Positions 29,042 to 37,467 of a stretch of DNA of 64,000 nucleotides are shown piece after piece. The notes under the pieces were generated by a model. It saw only the letters and a program-made list of their open reading frames with translations, was not told the origin of the DNA and did not search any database. The position numbers and the translations under genes are program-made. Numbering within the stretch: position 1 is the first letter of the stretch; the number at the start of each line of letters is the position of its first letter. Source of the stretch: Bog-756 sp963769905 (GTDB lineage Bacteria; Actinomycetota; Acidimicrobiia; Acidimicrobiales; RAAP-2); the NCBI GenBank assembly GCA_963769905.1, contig CAVYNG010000001.1, positions 620,001-684,000 on the forward strand, given 5' to 3'.

Positions 29042-32000
29042 CTAGGTGAACCACCCCGCGACGTCGACGATGACGTCGTTCGAGCCGCCCGCGTTGAACA
29101 CCGCGAGACCGCCCGAACCACCGAGCTCGGCGACGACCAGGTTGGCGACCGTCTGCCCGGCCGTGAAGTTGAGGTCGCTCGCCACCGGTCTCGAGGTGCC
29201 GGCCGGGTAGACGGTGAGGTATCCCGCCGCGCTCGGGCCGGTGGCCGTCACGTTGGCGACGACCGCGGCGGCCCCGGTCGGCACCCCTCCGAAGCCGGTC
29301 ACCTGCACGGTCAAGGTCTCGGAGTTCGCGCCGTTCCCGAGGGTCTTCCCGGTGCACTGGTCGGTGATCCCGCTCTGCGATGCCGGCCGCGAGTCGCAGA
29401 TCCTGGCCGGGGTCAGCGCTTCGAAGTAGCCGGTGGCGCTCGTCGAGAAGTACCCAGTCACGTCCACGATCACGTTGCTCGAGCCGCCCGAGTTGAAGAT
29501 GTCGAGTACTCCGGAATGCGACAATGGGACGATCACCCGGTTGGGCACGGTCTGCCCTGCGGCGAAGTTCACGTTCGAGGCGAGCGGCTTGGTGGTCCCC
29601 GCCGGGTACGCGGTCAGATAACCGCCCGAAGAGGGACTGACGACGGTCAGGTTGGCGACCACCGCGCTCGCACCGCTCGGCACCCCGCCCTGGCCGGTCA
29701 CCTGGACCGCGAGCGTCTGGGAATTGCCGCCAGCGCCGGGATTCTTGCCGGTGCACTGGTCGGTGATCCCGCTCTGCGACGTCGGCCGGGTGTCGCAGAT
29801 CCGGCTCGGCGGGAGCGGTACGAGGCCGGCTCCGGTTCCCGGCGCGTAGTACCCAGTGACGTCGACGAGCACGTCGGTCGAGCTCCCCGAGTTGAAGACG
29901 TCGATGGCCCCCCCCGGAGAGAGGGGCACCGTCACCAGGTTGGGGACCGTCTGCCCAGCCGAGAAGTTCACGTTTGAGACCAGCGGCCTCGGCGTACCGG
30001 CGGGGTAGACGATGAGGTAGCCCGCCGCTGTCGGATTTGTCACGGTGACGTTGGCGACGACAGCCGTCGCCCCGCTCGGCACTCCTGCCTCCCCGGTCAC
30101 CTGCACCGAAAGGGTCCCACCACGGCCGAGCGTGTTGGCGGTGCACTGGTCGGTGAGCCCGCTCTGGGCGGTCGGCCGGGTGTCGCAGATCCGGGTGGGA
30201 GAGACCGGGAAGAACGGGGCCGGGGGGACCGTCGACGGGACGGAGTAGGAGAGCAGCATGCCGCCCACCGTGCCCCTTCCCCCACCGCCGGCCACGCACA
30301 CGCCGGCCGTCGCGCACGAGACCGACTGGAGGAGCCCGGGCTCGGCGGGCAGCGGCTGCGTGGCCCAGGTCGTTCCGTTCGAGGTCACCATGGCCGTGGG
30401 CACCAGGGTTGTGGTCGCACCGATGGCCTCGCAAGACGTCGAGGTCGTGCAGGATACGGACACCAGGGTGGCGGTGCCGGAGGGCACGTTCGCGCTCGAC
30501 CAGCTGGACGTCGCGCTGCTCGCGTCGCCAGTCGAGAGGATCGCCGGCGCGTACTTCTCGTTGCTGAAGCTGTACCCGACGGCGGTGCAGTTCAGCGCGC
30601 CGGAGCACGAGACGCCGCCGAGGGGACCGGCGCTCGGGAGCGACGAGGAGTTCGTCCACATCACGCCACTGTCCGAGGTAGTGATGATCGAAGCGTTCGT
30701 GCTGTTGGCGAGGGAGCCCACCGCCACACACTCCGAGGTCGTCGGACAGGACACGCTCGACGGGCTGACACCGGACGGTATCGCCTCGCCGTTCCAGGTG
30801 GTACCACCGTCGGTCGTGGCGATGATCGTCGCGTTGCCGGAAAGATCGGTCCCTACCGCCGTGCAGTCACTCGTCGACGGACACGAGACGGAGATGATGT
30901 CGTTCAACGTTGCCGGCACCGACTGCGACGACCAGGTCGATCCGTTGGTCGTGCCCAGCATCGCGCCGCCGCCACCGGCCGCGGCACCCGCAGCTTCACA
31001 CGTCGTGGAATTCGCGCACCCCACCGCAGAGAGGCTCGCGACCCCGGAGGGAACGGTCTGCTTGCTCCAGGCTTGACCGCCGTTCGTGCTGGCGTAGATC
31101 GCGCCACCTGTCGTGTCCGCTCCGACCGCGAAGCAGTCGGAGCTCGTCGGGCACACGCTTCCGGTAAACGGGTTCACCGCGTAGGGGAGGGTCTGGAGCG
31201 ACCAGCTGGTGGAGGGAGCGGTGGTTCCGACCACCGCTCCGAGGCCCGTGGTGAGACCACCGCCGGCTTCGCAGACCGTCGTCGACGGGCACGAGACCGC
31301 GGCGAGCACATTGACCGTTGCCGGCAGCGACTGGCTGTTCCAGGTTGCGCCGGTGCCCGCGTTGGTCGTGGTGATGATCTCACCGCCGACTGCAGCGCAG
31401 ACCGAGGACGTCGCGCACGACACCGCCGAAAGGTCCCCGAGGCCCGGCGGGACGCTCTGGGAAGTCCACGGGCCGCTGCTCACGCTCGCGACCACGACCC
31501 CCATCCCGACTCCGCTCAAGATGCCCGTGTCCGCCCCCACCGCCTCGCACAGGCCGGTCGTCGGGCACGAGACCGCGGTGAGCGTGCCGACGGTGCTCGG
31601 GACCGACTGGGCCGTCCAGCTCGAACCGCCGGTGGTGGTCGTCACGATGGAGACGTCCGGTGTGAGACCCCCGACCGCGGCGCAGACCGACGAGGACGCG
31701 CACGAGACCGACGCGAGCGTCCCGGTGCCGCCCGGGACGGTGCGTTTCGACCACGTCGTCCCGCCGTTGGCGGTCGAGAGGACCACCCCCACCCCGCCGG
31801 AGGTCACCCCGACCGCGACGCAGTTGGCGGCCGACGGGCACGAGACTCCGTCGAGGGCGACCGAGCCGCTCGGTACCGACTGAGCGGTCCAGGTCGTGCC
31901 GCCGTTCGTGGTGCCGAGGACGATCCCCCGAGACGAGGTTGACTGCCCCACCGCCTCGCAGGTCGAGGTCGTCGGGCAGGCGATACCGGCGAGCGCCCCG

Positions 32001-32350
32001 GTCCCGGCCGGGACGGTCTGCGTCGTCCATGTCGTCCCACCGTTCGCCGTGACGTCGATCGACCCGGTGGAACTGCCGAGCACCCCGACGGCGAAGCACG
32101 TCGTAGCCGAGGGACAGGCGACGCCGTTCAACGACGCGGCCGGCGCCGGGTAGGAAGCCGCGACGCTCCAAGTCGGCGACGCCGCAAATGCCGCCGGCGC
32201 GTCCTCCACCGAGAGCGCGCACCCGGCGAGCACGAGGGCGATCACGAGCCCGATGCGCCATCTGCGATTGTCGCCGCTCTGGCCACGGCCGCGACCGCCG
32301 CCGCTGGCGGCGATCGACCCTGTTTGCCCGCGCCTACGAGCTCCCGACAT
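29042..32350 (-). CDS. Large secreted repeat protein (14 Cys-pair BNR-like repeats plus three ICDTRP domains)
   Basis: 1102 residues from ATG 32350 (GGAGGG 7 nt upstream). A basic N-terminus is followed by a signal helix near 33-48 that ends either in a lipobox LAGC or at AFA-ASP. Residues about 60-700 contain 14 repeats of about 45 aa. Each has the core SVSCPSTSxCxAVG with two cysteines, probably a disulfide, and a TNGGTTW strand like BNR/sialidase blades. Residues about 711-1102 are three tandem 128-132-residue domains starting RICDTRP and ending VIVDVTGYF. It looks like a cell-surface adhesin or binding protein; the ligand is unknown. Confidence 0.88.
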   Translation of the reverse strand: MSGARRRGQTGSIAASGGGRGRGQSGDNRRWRIGLVIALVLAGCALSVEDAPAAFAASPTWSVAASYPAPAASLNGVACPSATTCFAVGVLGSSTGSIDVTANGGTTWTTQTVPAGTGALAGIACPTTSTCEAVGQSTSSRGIVLGTTNGGTTWTAQSVPSGSVALDGVSCPSAANCVAVGVTSGGVGVVLSTANGGTTWSKRTVPGGTGTLASVSCASSSVCAAVGGLTPDVSIVTTTTGGSSWTAQSVPSTVGTLTAVSCPTTGLCEAVGADTGILSGVGMGVVVASVSSGPWTSQSVPPGLGDLSAVSCATSSVCAAVGGEIITTTNAGTGATWNSQSLPATVNVLAAVSCPSTTVCEAGGGLTTGLGAVVGTTAPSTSWSLQTLPYAVNPFTGSVCPTSSDCFAVGADTTGGAIYASTNGGQAWSKQTVPSGVASLSAVGCANSTTCEAAGAAAGGGGAMLGTTNGSTWSSQSVPATLNDIISVSCPSTSDCTAVGTDLSGNATIIATTDGGTTWNGEAIPSGVSPSSVSCPTTSECVAVGSLANSTNASIITTSDSGVMWTNSSSLPSAGPLGGVSCSGALNCTAVGYSFSNEKYAPAILSTGDASSATSSWSSANVPSGTATLVSVSCTTSTSCEAIGATTTLVPTAMVTSNGTTWATQPLPAEPGLLQSVSCATAGVCVAGGGGRGTVGGMLLSYSVPSTVPPAPFFPVSPTRICDTRPTAQSGLTDQCTANTLGRGGTLSVQVTGEAGVPSGATAVVANVTVTNPTAAGYLIVYPAGTPRPLVSNVNFSAGQTVPNLVTVPLSPGGAIDVFNSGSSTDVLVDVTGYYAPGTGAGLVPLPPSRICDTRPTSQSGITDQCTGKNPGAGGNSQTLAVQVTGQGGVPSGASAVVANLTVVSPSSGGYLTAYPAGTTKPLASNVNFAAGQTVPNRVIVPLSHSGVLDIFNSGGSSNVIVDVTGYFSTSATGYFEALTPARICDSRPASQSGITDQCTGKTLGNGANSETLTVQVTGFGGVPTGAAAVVANVTATGPSAAGYLTVYPAGTSRPVASDLNFTAGQTVANLVVAELGGSGGLAVFNAGGSNDVIVDVAGWFT
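29045..30220 (-). repeat. Three tandem 385-396-bp coding repeats (ICDTRP domains)
   Basis: Domain copies map to about 29825-30220, 29429-29824 and 29045-29428. They share RICDTRP/SRP, TDQCTxK, VQVTGxGGVPxGA, VVANxT, GYLxVYPAGT, NFxAGQTVxN and VDVxGYF. Two cysteines per copy. DNA identity is high enough to allow recombination between copies. Confidence 0.8.
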
Positions 32351-32489
32351 CGGATCGCCCTCCCCGACAGCAACCGGCGAACCCGCTGCCCCCCGGCGGC
32401 AACGGACTACCACGGCCGTCGGCGGGCGTCCAGGTGACCTCACGCTCTGTCCCCTATGGACCACCCCTCGTCCCGAGAGCGCTACCCGG

Positions 32490-32912
32490 TCAGCCGGGTC
32501 CGGCCACCAGCTCGCTCGTGCAGTACTTGCACCTGGTCGCCCCCTCCGGAAGGTCGTCCGACAGGCAGTTCGGACAGGTCGTGGTCGGCCCCGGTTCGCC
32601 GAAGACCGATCTGCCCCGCCGGCTCATGAACGCCCGGTACGGAACGACGAGCACGAAGTAGATGACCGCCATGAAGATCACGAAGTAGACGATCGCCGAG
32701 ATGAACGAGCCGAAGTCGATGCGCTGGCCGTTGAGGGTCCAACCGAGACCGGTATTCGCGGCGCCCTTCCCACCGGCCGCGTTGACCAGCGGCGTGACGA
32801 TGCTGTCGGTGAACGACTTGATGAGCGTGCTGAACGCGAGGGCGACCACCAGCCCGACCGCGATGACGACGAGCTCCCCCTGCATGAGGAAGTTCCTGAA
32901 GCCTCTGAGCAT
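32490..32912 (-). CDS. mscL: Large-conductance mechanosensitive channel MscL with C-terminal zinc ribbon
   Basis: 140 residues. MLRGFRNFLMQGELVVIAVGLVVALAF is the N-terminal helix and TM1. The periplasmic loop (TLNGQRIDFGSF) and TM2 (AIVYFVIFMAVIYFVLVV) follow, then the basic RAFMSRRG. After the usual MscL end comes CPNC-N14-CKYC, a zinc ribbon. Opens under membrane tension to release solutes. Start ATG 32912 with GGAG five bases upstream; an upstream extension of the frame overlaps the divergent PhyH gene and is not used. Confidence 0.92.
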   Translation of the reverse strand: MLRGFRNFLMQGELVVIAVGLVVALAFSTLIKSFTDSIVTPLVNAAGGKGAANTGLGWTLNGQRIDFGSFISAIVYFVIFMAVIYFVLVVPYRAFMSRRGRSVFGEPGPTTTCPNCLSDDLPEGATRCKYCTSELVAGPG

Positions 32913-33016
32913 GGCGACTCCGATCTGCGACGACGAGGGCGGACCAGCCCGCCGCCGGTCTACCAGCCGATGGCCCGGGCCGTCCTCGGCACCGGCGGGA
33001 CGACGCCGGCCGGAGA

Positions 33017-33022
33017 TAGCGT
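33017..33022 (+). promoter_or_regulatory. -10 box of leaderless transcript
   Basis: TAGCGT, six bases, then the GTG start at 33029. Here the spacing helps decide for GTG. Confidence 0.5.
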
Positions 33023-33028
33023 GCACCC

Positions 33029-34228
33029 GTGGGCGATGAGCGATTCGGACCGGTCGACTTCGACGAGTTCCATCGTGAACGGCTTCCCGCACTGCTCGAG
33101 ACGTGCGGCCCTGTCTTCACCGCCGCGGACGCTGCGGTCCTCTGTCCGATCGCCTTCCGCCTGGAGGACGGCCGCGCCTACACCTACGTGCCGTCGGGTC
33201 GCAGCTTCTCCGTCGAGGCGGGCGACGACCGCGCCGAGACCGTGGCGACCTTCCCCGAGCAGGAATGGCACGACTTCGTCTGGGAGCTCCGTTCCGCGTT
33301 CGGCTGCTTCTACGCGGACCGCGTCTCGCTCACCGGGAACTTCGGCCAGCTGGTCCGCTGGGAGCCGCCATTGCGGGTGGCCCTCGACGGGCAGGTCGTC
33401 TACGACATCGACGACCCACCACCTGTGGTCGACGGCTCCGGACAGCCGGTCGACCTCGGGGCGACCTTCACCCTCGAGGACGAGGAGTCGGAGGTCTCGG
33501 ACTTCCTCGACCGGGCCGGTTTCGTCCATCTCCGTGGGGTGATCGACGCGGGCGAGGTCGACGCCCTTCGCGCCGAGGTCGACGCGGCGGTCGAGCGGGC
33601 GCGACCCGACGACCGGCGTTCGTGGTGGACCCTCGTCGACGGCGAGGAGGTCTGCTGCCGGGTCAACTACATGAACGACCACTCGCCACTCGTCGCCGGG
33701 CTCGGAGACGACGACCGATTCCGGCAGATCGCCGCGTTCGGTCGGGCGGACCTCCGCGACGCCCGCGACCGACTCGACGGGAACGGCGTCGTGATCAAGG
33801 TGCCCGGCGCCGGCGAGGGCCTCGCCGACCTGCCATGGCATCGCGACTGCGGGATGGGCGGGCATCCGGTGAAGTGCCCGATGCTCAACGTCGGGATCCA
33901 GCTCGACGCGGCGACGCCGGAGAGCGGGCAGCTCGAGATGGTGGCTGGCTCCCACCGTGGAACCTCGCGCCTGCCTCGCCAGAAGGAGGCCGCCGGCCTC
34001 CCGATCGCCCGGCTCACGACCGAGCCTGGCGACGTCACCGTGCACTTCGGGCACACCTTGCATGCGGCACCGCCACCGACCCGACGCAGCGGGTCCGGGC
34101 GTCGGGCCCTCTACCTCTCCTTCGTGCCCCCTCGCAGCTTCGAGACGGTGGGCCCCGGACAGGGCTACAACGACGTGCTCTTCACCCGGGACGAGGGCCG
34201 GGTGCGACACGTGGACCAGCTGGCCTGA
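33029..34228 (+). CDS. PhyH-family Fe(II)/2-oxoglutarate dioxygenase with N-terminal extra domain
   Basis: 399 residues. Residues about 1-135 form a separate module (FRLEDGRAYTYVPSGRSFSV, later SLTGNFGQLVRWEPPLRVAL) that may be SCP2-like. The PhyH domain begins about FLDRAGFVHLRGVID. The iron ligands are His and Asp of WHRDCGMGGHP and a distal His in HTLHAAPPPTRR, which also supplies the oxoglutarate arginine. Hydroxylates an unknown substrate, possibly an acyl chain. cutA follows after 5 bp. Confidence 0.87.
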   Translation: MGDERFGPVDFDEFHRERLPALLETCGPVFTAADAAVLCPIAFRLEDGRAYTYVPSGRSFSVEAGDDRAETVATFPEQEWHDFVWELRSAFGCFYADRVSLTGNFGQLVRWEPPLRVALDGQVVYDIDDPPPVVDGSGQPVDLGATFTLEDEESEVSDFLDRAGFVHLRGVIDAGEVDALRAEVDAAVERARPDDRRSWWTLVDGEEVCCRVNYMNDHSPLVAGLGDDDRFRQIAAFGRADLRDARDRLDGNGVVIKVPGAGEGLADLPWHRDCGMGGHPVKCPMLNVGIQLDAATPESGQLEMVAGSHRGTSRLPRQKEAAGLPIARLTTEPGDVTVHFGHTLHAAPPPTRRSGSGRRALYLSFVPPRSFETVGPGQGYNDVLFTRDEGRVRHVDQLA

Positions 34229-34233
34229 ACCAC

Positions 34234-34581
34234 GTGGCCCACGTGCAGGTGCAGTTCACCATCGACGATCCCGAGCGCGCCGAGGCGATCGTCGACGCCC
34301 TGCTCGCCGACCACTTGATCGCCTGCGGCCAGCGCACGGGGCCCATCCGAAGCCGGTACTGGTGGGAGGGCCGGCGCGAGCAGGCCGACGAATGGCTCGT
34401 CTTCCTGAAGACCCGGGGCGAGCTCGCGACCGCGGTCGTCGCCGAGGTGACGGCTCGCCATCCCTACGAGACGCCCGAGGTGGTGGTCCTCGAGCTCGTC
34501 GGCGGTGCGCCTGAGTATCTCGAGTGGATCGACGAGGTCACCGCACCGGCTGCCGCCCGGCAGAGTCCGAACGCTCGCTGA
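34234..34581 (+). CDS. cutA: Divalent-cation tolerance protein CutA
   Basis: 115 residues starting at GTG 34234, hidden in a long open frame that continues from the PhyH gene's other frame. VQFTIDDPERAEAIVDALLADHLIACGQRTGPIRSRYWWEG and later RHPYETPEVVVLELVGG are the two CutA1 signatures. It forms a trimer related to PII. Its role is unclear in spite of the name. Five bases after PhyH, so co-transcribed. Confidence 0.85.
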   Translation: MAHVQVQFTIDDPERAEAIVDALLADHLIACGQRTGPIRSRYWWEGRREQADEWLVFLKTRGELATAVVAEVTARHPYETPEVVVLELVGGAPEYLEWIDEVTAPAAARQSPNAR

Positions 34582-34588
34582 AAAGCAG

Positions 34589-34620
34589 CTCTCGTCCCGC
34601 TTGCACGAGTGGGACGCGAG
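34589..34620. terminator. Probable bidirectional terminator
   Basis: CTC-T-CGTCCC and GGGACG-C-GAG form a 9-bp stem with one mismatch around a 12-base loop, between the convergent cutA and thiolase genes. No T-run on either strand. Confidence 0.4.
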
Positions 34621-34631
34621 TGCGCCGGAGC

Positions 34632-35834
34632 TCAGGCCGCCTTCTCGAGGATGTGCACCCCGCAGGCCGACCCGAGGCCGATCACGTGGGTGAGCCCGAC
34701 CCGGGCACCCTCGATCTGCCGGTCGCCGGCCTCGCCGCGCAGGTGGGTCGCCACTTCCCACACGTTGGCCACGCCGGTTGCCGCGATGGGATGACCCTTC
34801 GACTCGAGGCCGCCCGAGACGTTGACCGGCGTCGACCCGTCGCGCCAGGTGGCCCCCGAGCTGAAGAAGTCGGCCGCGCCGCCCGGCTCGCAGAGCATCA
34901 GGTTGTCGTAGTGGACCAGCTCCGCGGTCGCGAAGCAGTCGTGCAGCTCGACCAGGTCGAGGTCGGAAGGACCGACGCCGGCCTGCTCGTAGGCCTGGTT
35001 CGCGGCGTTGCGGGTCAGCGTGTTCACGTCGGGGAGGACCTGGCACGCCTCTTCCCACGGGTCGGTGGTGAGCACCGACGCCGAGATCTTGACCGCACGG
35101 CGCTGCTGCTCGCCCGAGAGCGTCTTCAGCTTCGCACCGCTCACCACGACCGCCGCCGCCGCGCCGTCACAGTTGGCGGAGCACATCGGCCGGGTGTTGG
35201 GGTAGGCGATCATCACGTCGCCCATGATCTCCTCGAGGGTCATCTTCTTCGTGTAGGCCGCGAGCGGGTTGAGCGTCGAGTGTGCGTGGTTCTTCTCGGA
35301 GATCTTGGCGAAGAGCTCGAAGCTGGTCCCGCCGTAGCGGTTGCCGTACTCCATCCCGATCTGCGCGAAGACACCGGGCATGGTCTCGGTGCCGATGCGG
35401 CCGTCCACCGCCGCGATCGCGCCGTACCGGCCTGACGGCTGCCAGGTGTCCGAGTCGCCCTTGCGACTCCCTCCCGACAGGAGCCCCGCGCCGGAGAGCT
35501 TCTCGACCCCGAAAGCCAGTCCGACGTCGGTCTCGCCGGCCTTGACCGCCATGCAGGCGACCCGGAGCGCGGTGGCGCCGGTCGCACAGGCGTTGGCGAC
35601 GTTGTAGACGGGGATGCCGGTCTGGCCGAGCTGCTTCTGCAGCTGCTGGCCGATGCCTGCGTTGGCGGCCATCAGGTTGCCCGCACCGATCACCCCGATG
35701 TCCTTCATGGTCACGCCACCGTCGGCGAGTGCGCCGAGCACCGCCTCCGAGGCAAGGTCGACCATGTCCTTGTCCGGGTGCTTGCCGAACTTGGTCATGT
35801 GGATCCCGAGGATCCACAGGTCGTCAGCTGCCAT
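34632..35834 (-). CDS. Thiolase-family protein (SCP-x type acetyl-CoA acyltransferase or retro-aldolase)
   Basis: 400 residues with the thiolase fold. The nucleophile Cys lies in NVANACATGATALR (near 86), HDCFATAEL near 280, GGLESKGHPIAATG (catalytic His, near 345) and GSACGVHILEK at the C-terminus. Members of this SCP-x branch that pair with a DUF35 partner can act as retro-aldolases in steroid side-chain breakdown (Ltp2/ChsH2). The DUF35 gene lies 3 bp upstream, so that is a real option. GGAGG before ATG. Confidence 0.88.
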   Translation of the reverse strand: MAADDLWILGIHMTKFGKHPDKDMVDLASEAVLGALADGGVTMKDIGVIGAGNLMAANAGIGQQLQKQLGQTGIPVYNVANACATGATALRVACMAVKAGETDVGLAFGVEKLSGAGLLSGGSRKGDSDTWQPSGRYGAIAAVDGRIGTETMPGVFAQIGMEYGNRYGGTSFELFAKISEKNHAHSTLNPLAAYTKKMTLEEIMGDVMIAYPNTRPMCSANCDGAAAAVVVSGAKLKTLSGEQQRRAVKISASVLTTDPWEEACQVLPDVNTLTRNAANQAYEQAGVGPSDLDLVELHDCFATAELVHYDNLMLCEPGGAADFFSSGATWRDGSTPVNVSGGLESKGHPIAATGVANVWEVATHLRGEAGDRQIEGARVGLTHVIGLGSACGVHILEKAA

Positions 35835-35837
35835 CGC

Positions 35838-36236
35838 TCATCCTCCCAGCGGTTCGAATCCGAAGCCGATCGCCTCGGTCCCATTCTCGTCGGTCCCGAT
35901 CGCCTGGGTGGCGAGGCGCACCGGCATGCCGAGCGTGACGTGCTCCGGATCCGGCTCGACGTTGATCAGGTTGGCCCGCACGCTCGTGCCCTCGCAGTCG
36001 ACCAGCGCGGCGACGTAGGGAACCGGAATGCCCGGTGCGGCGAACGCCACGATGGTGAAGGCCTTCACCTCACCGCTGGTCGGGACGTCGACCTTCTTGA
36101 ACTCGGTCTTCCCGCAGCTCGCGCAGGCGTTCCGCCGGTCGAAGAAGCGTGCGCCGCAACTCGTGCACTCGTTCGCCTGCAGATGGGGCTCTGGGTCGAG
36201 CACCAGGTAATCGACGAGCGGGATCTGCTCGGCCAT
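35838..36236 (-). CDS. DUF35 zinc-ribbon/OB-fold protein
   Basis: 132 residues from ATG 36236. The rubredoxin-like zinc ribbon CTSCGARFFDRRNACASCG is at about 24-42, followed by an OB fold (SGEVKAFTIVAFAAPGIPVPYVAALVD). Such proteins are structural partners of thiolase-like enzymes and of MaoC hydratases. It is 3 bp before the thiolase gene on the same strand, so the two products probably form one complex. Confidence 0.88.
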   Translation of the reverse strand: MAEQIPLVDYLVLDPEPHLQANECTSCGARFFDRRNACASCGKTEFKKVDVPTSGEVKAFTIVAFAAPGIPVPYVAALVDCEGTSVRANLINVEPDPEHVTLGMPVRLATQAIGTDENGTEAIGFGFEPLGG

Positions 36237-36330
36237 CGTCATCCTTCTCCGGTCGGACCTCTCGAATGTTGCGGCGCCACCGTAGCGGGAGCGACCTGCA
36301 CCTGCTACTCGCGACCCTTTCGGGGTCACC

Positions 36331-36336
36331 TATCCT
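36331..36336 (+). promoter_or_regulatory. -10 box of leaderless transcript
   Basis: TATCCT, six bases, then ATG 36343 of the SDR gene. Confidence 0.55.
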
Positions 36337-36342
36337 CGCCGC

Positions 36343-37116
36343 ATGGAGCTCGCGGGCAAGGTCGCGGTCGTCACCGGCGCCGCCTCGGGGATCGGGCGGG
36401 CCTGTGCCCGAGCCCTCGCCGCGAGTGGGGCATCGGTGCTGGTCGCAGACGTGGACGCCGACGGCGGAGCCGAGACGGTCGCGTCGGTGACCGCGGCCGG
36501 CGGCACCGCGGCATTCGCCCGCACCGATGTCCGGCGCAGCGAAGAGATCGCGGCGATGTTCGACGCCGCCACGTATCGCTTCGGCGCTCTCCACGTCCTC
36601 TGCAACAACGCAGGCATCGTCTGTGGCGAGCCGCTCTGGCCGGCCACACCGCCTGAACGCCTGGCCGACCAGGTGGCGATCAATCTCGGGGCGGTGATCC
36701 TCGGCACCCGCCTCGCCCTCGACCGAATCGGTCCCGAAGGCGGGGTGATCGTCAACACCGCCTCGATCGGAGCTCTCCTCCCCCTCGAGGACGAGCCGGG
36801 CTACTCGGCCACCAAGGCCGGTGTCGCCATGTTCACCCGCGCCTGCACCGGACTGGCGAGGACCCACCGCGTCCGGATCAACGCGATCCTCCCCGGACTC
36901 GTCGAGACGCCGCTGCTCGCCAAGTCCGGGGACGGGTCGAACGAGGCAGGGTGGGCTCGCCAGGCGCGCGAGTTCATGCCGATGCTCAGCGCCGAGTACG
37001 TCGCCGGCGAGGTGCTCGACATCGTGAACGACGAAACCGTGGCCGGACAGTGCCGCGTCGTCGGTGAGCTGCCCGGGTTCGTCGACGAGATGGTCCGCGC
37101 CCCCTATTACTCCTGA
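36343..37116 (+). CDS. Short-chain dehydrogenase/reductase
   Basis: 257 residues with the NAD site VTGAASGIGRACA, an Asp at the end of strand two (LVADVDAD) that favours NAD over NADP, NNAG (CNNAGIV), the catalytic serine region NTASIG and YSATK. Divergent from the DUF35-thiolase pair by about 100 bp. It may act on a product of that pair, which is inference. Confidence 0.88.
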   Translation: MELAGKVAVVTGAASGIGRACARALAASGASVLVADVDADGGAETVASVTAAGGTAAFARTDVRRSEEIAAMFDAATYRFGALHVLCNNAGIVCGEPLWPATPPERLADQVAINLGAVILGTRLALDRIGPEGGVIVNTASIGALLPLEDEPGYSATKAGVAMFTRACTGLARTHRVRINAILPGLVETPLLAKSGDGSNEAGWARQAREFMPMLSAEYVAGEVLDIVNDETVAGQCRVVGELPGFVDEMVRAPYYS

Positions 37117-37133
37117 GCCTCACTCCTGAGCCC

Positions 37134-37428
37134 TCAGCCGGCCGGGTCGGGCACCCCTCGCCGGATCCGGGGCCCGCGGGTGCGAAGCTCCCGGAGCCCG
37201 AGCAGTGGGTAGACCAGCACCGACAGGATGCCGGCCGCGACCGGGACGGGTGGGCCAGGTCGAGCACCGCCGGCCCGAGCACGATCCCGAACGCGAGCTG
37301 GAGCACCACCTCCGGAACCGCCACCCAGCGGCGGAGCAGCTCCGCGACGACCGGTGCGAGTACGGCAGCGACCGCGATGAGGACCAGAGTGGGGACCGCT
37401 GCGACCGCGCCCGTGCGGATCCCTGTCT
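37134..37428 (-). pseudogene. Remnant of a cation/proton antiporter
   Basis: From about 37424 the reading runs TGAVAAVPTLVLIAVAAVLAP, RRWVAVPEVVLQLAFGIVLG and PAVLDLAHP, the start of a CPA2-type antiporter. It is followed at about 37255, one frame over, by VPVAAGILSVLVYPLLGLRELR and the end. The middle of the transporter, normally some 300 residues, is missing and no proper start codon is present. This is an internal deletion plus frame change, not a single-base error. Confidence 0.65.
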
Positions 37429-37467
37429 ACACGCCGGAACGGCCGGCGCCGCGTTCGTCTCCGGCGC

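Noticed and set aside
28992..30731. N-terminal extension of the membrane protein gene at 28071
   Set aside because: The frame is open through the repeat-protein gene in another register, but the sequence is low-complexity Arg/Gly and lacks any start signal.
29042..32350. Regular repeats suggesting a CRISPR array
   Set aside because: The repeats are in frame, of unequal length, and encode protein blades and domains.
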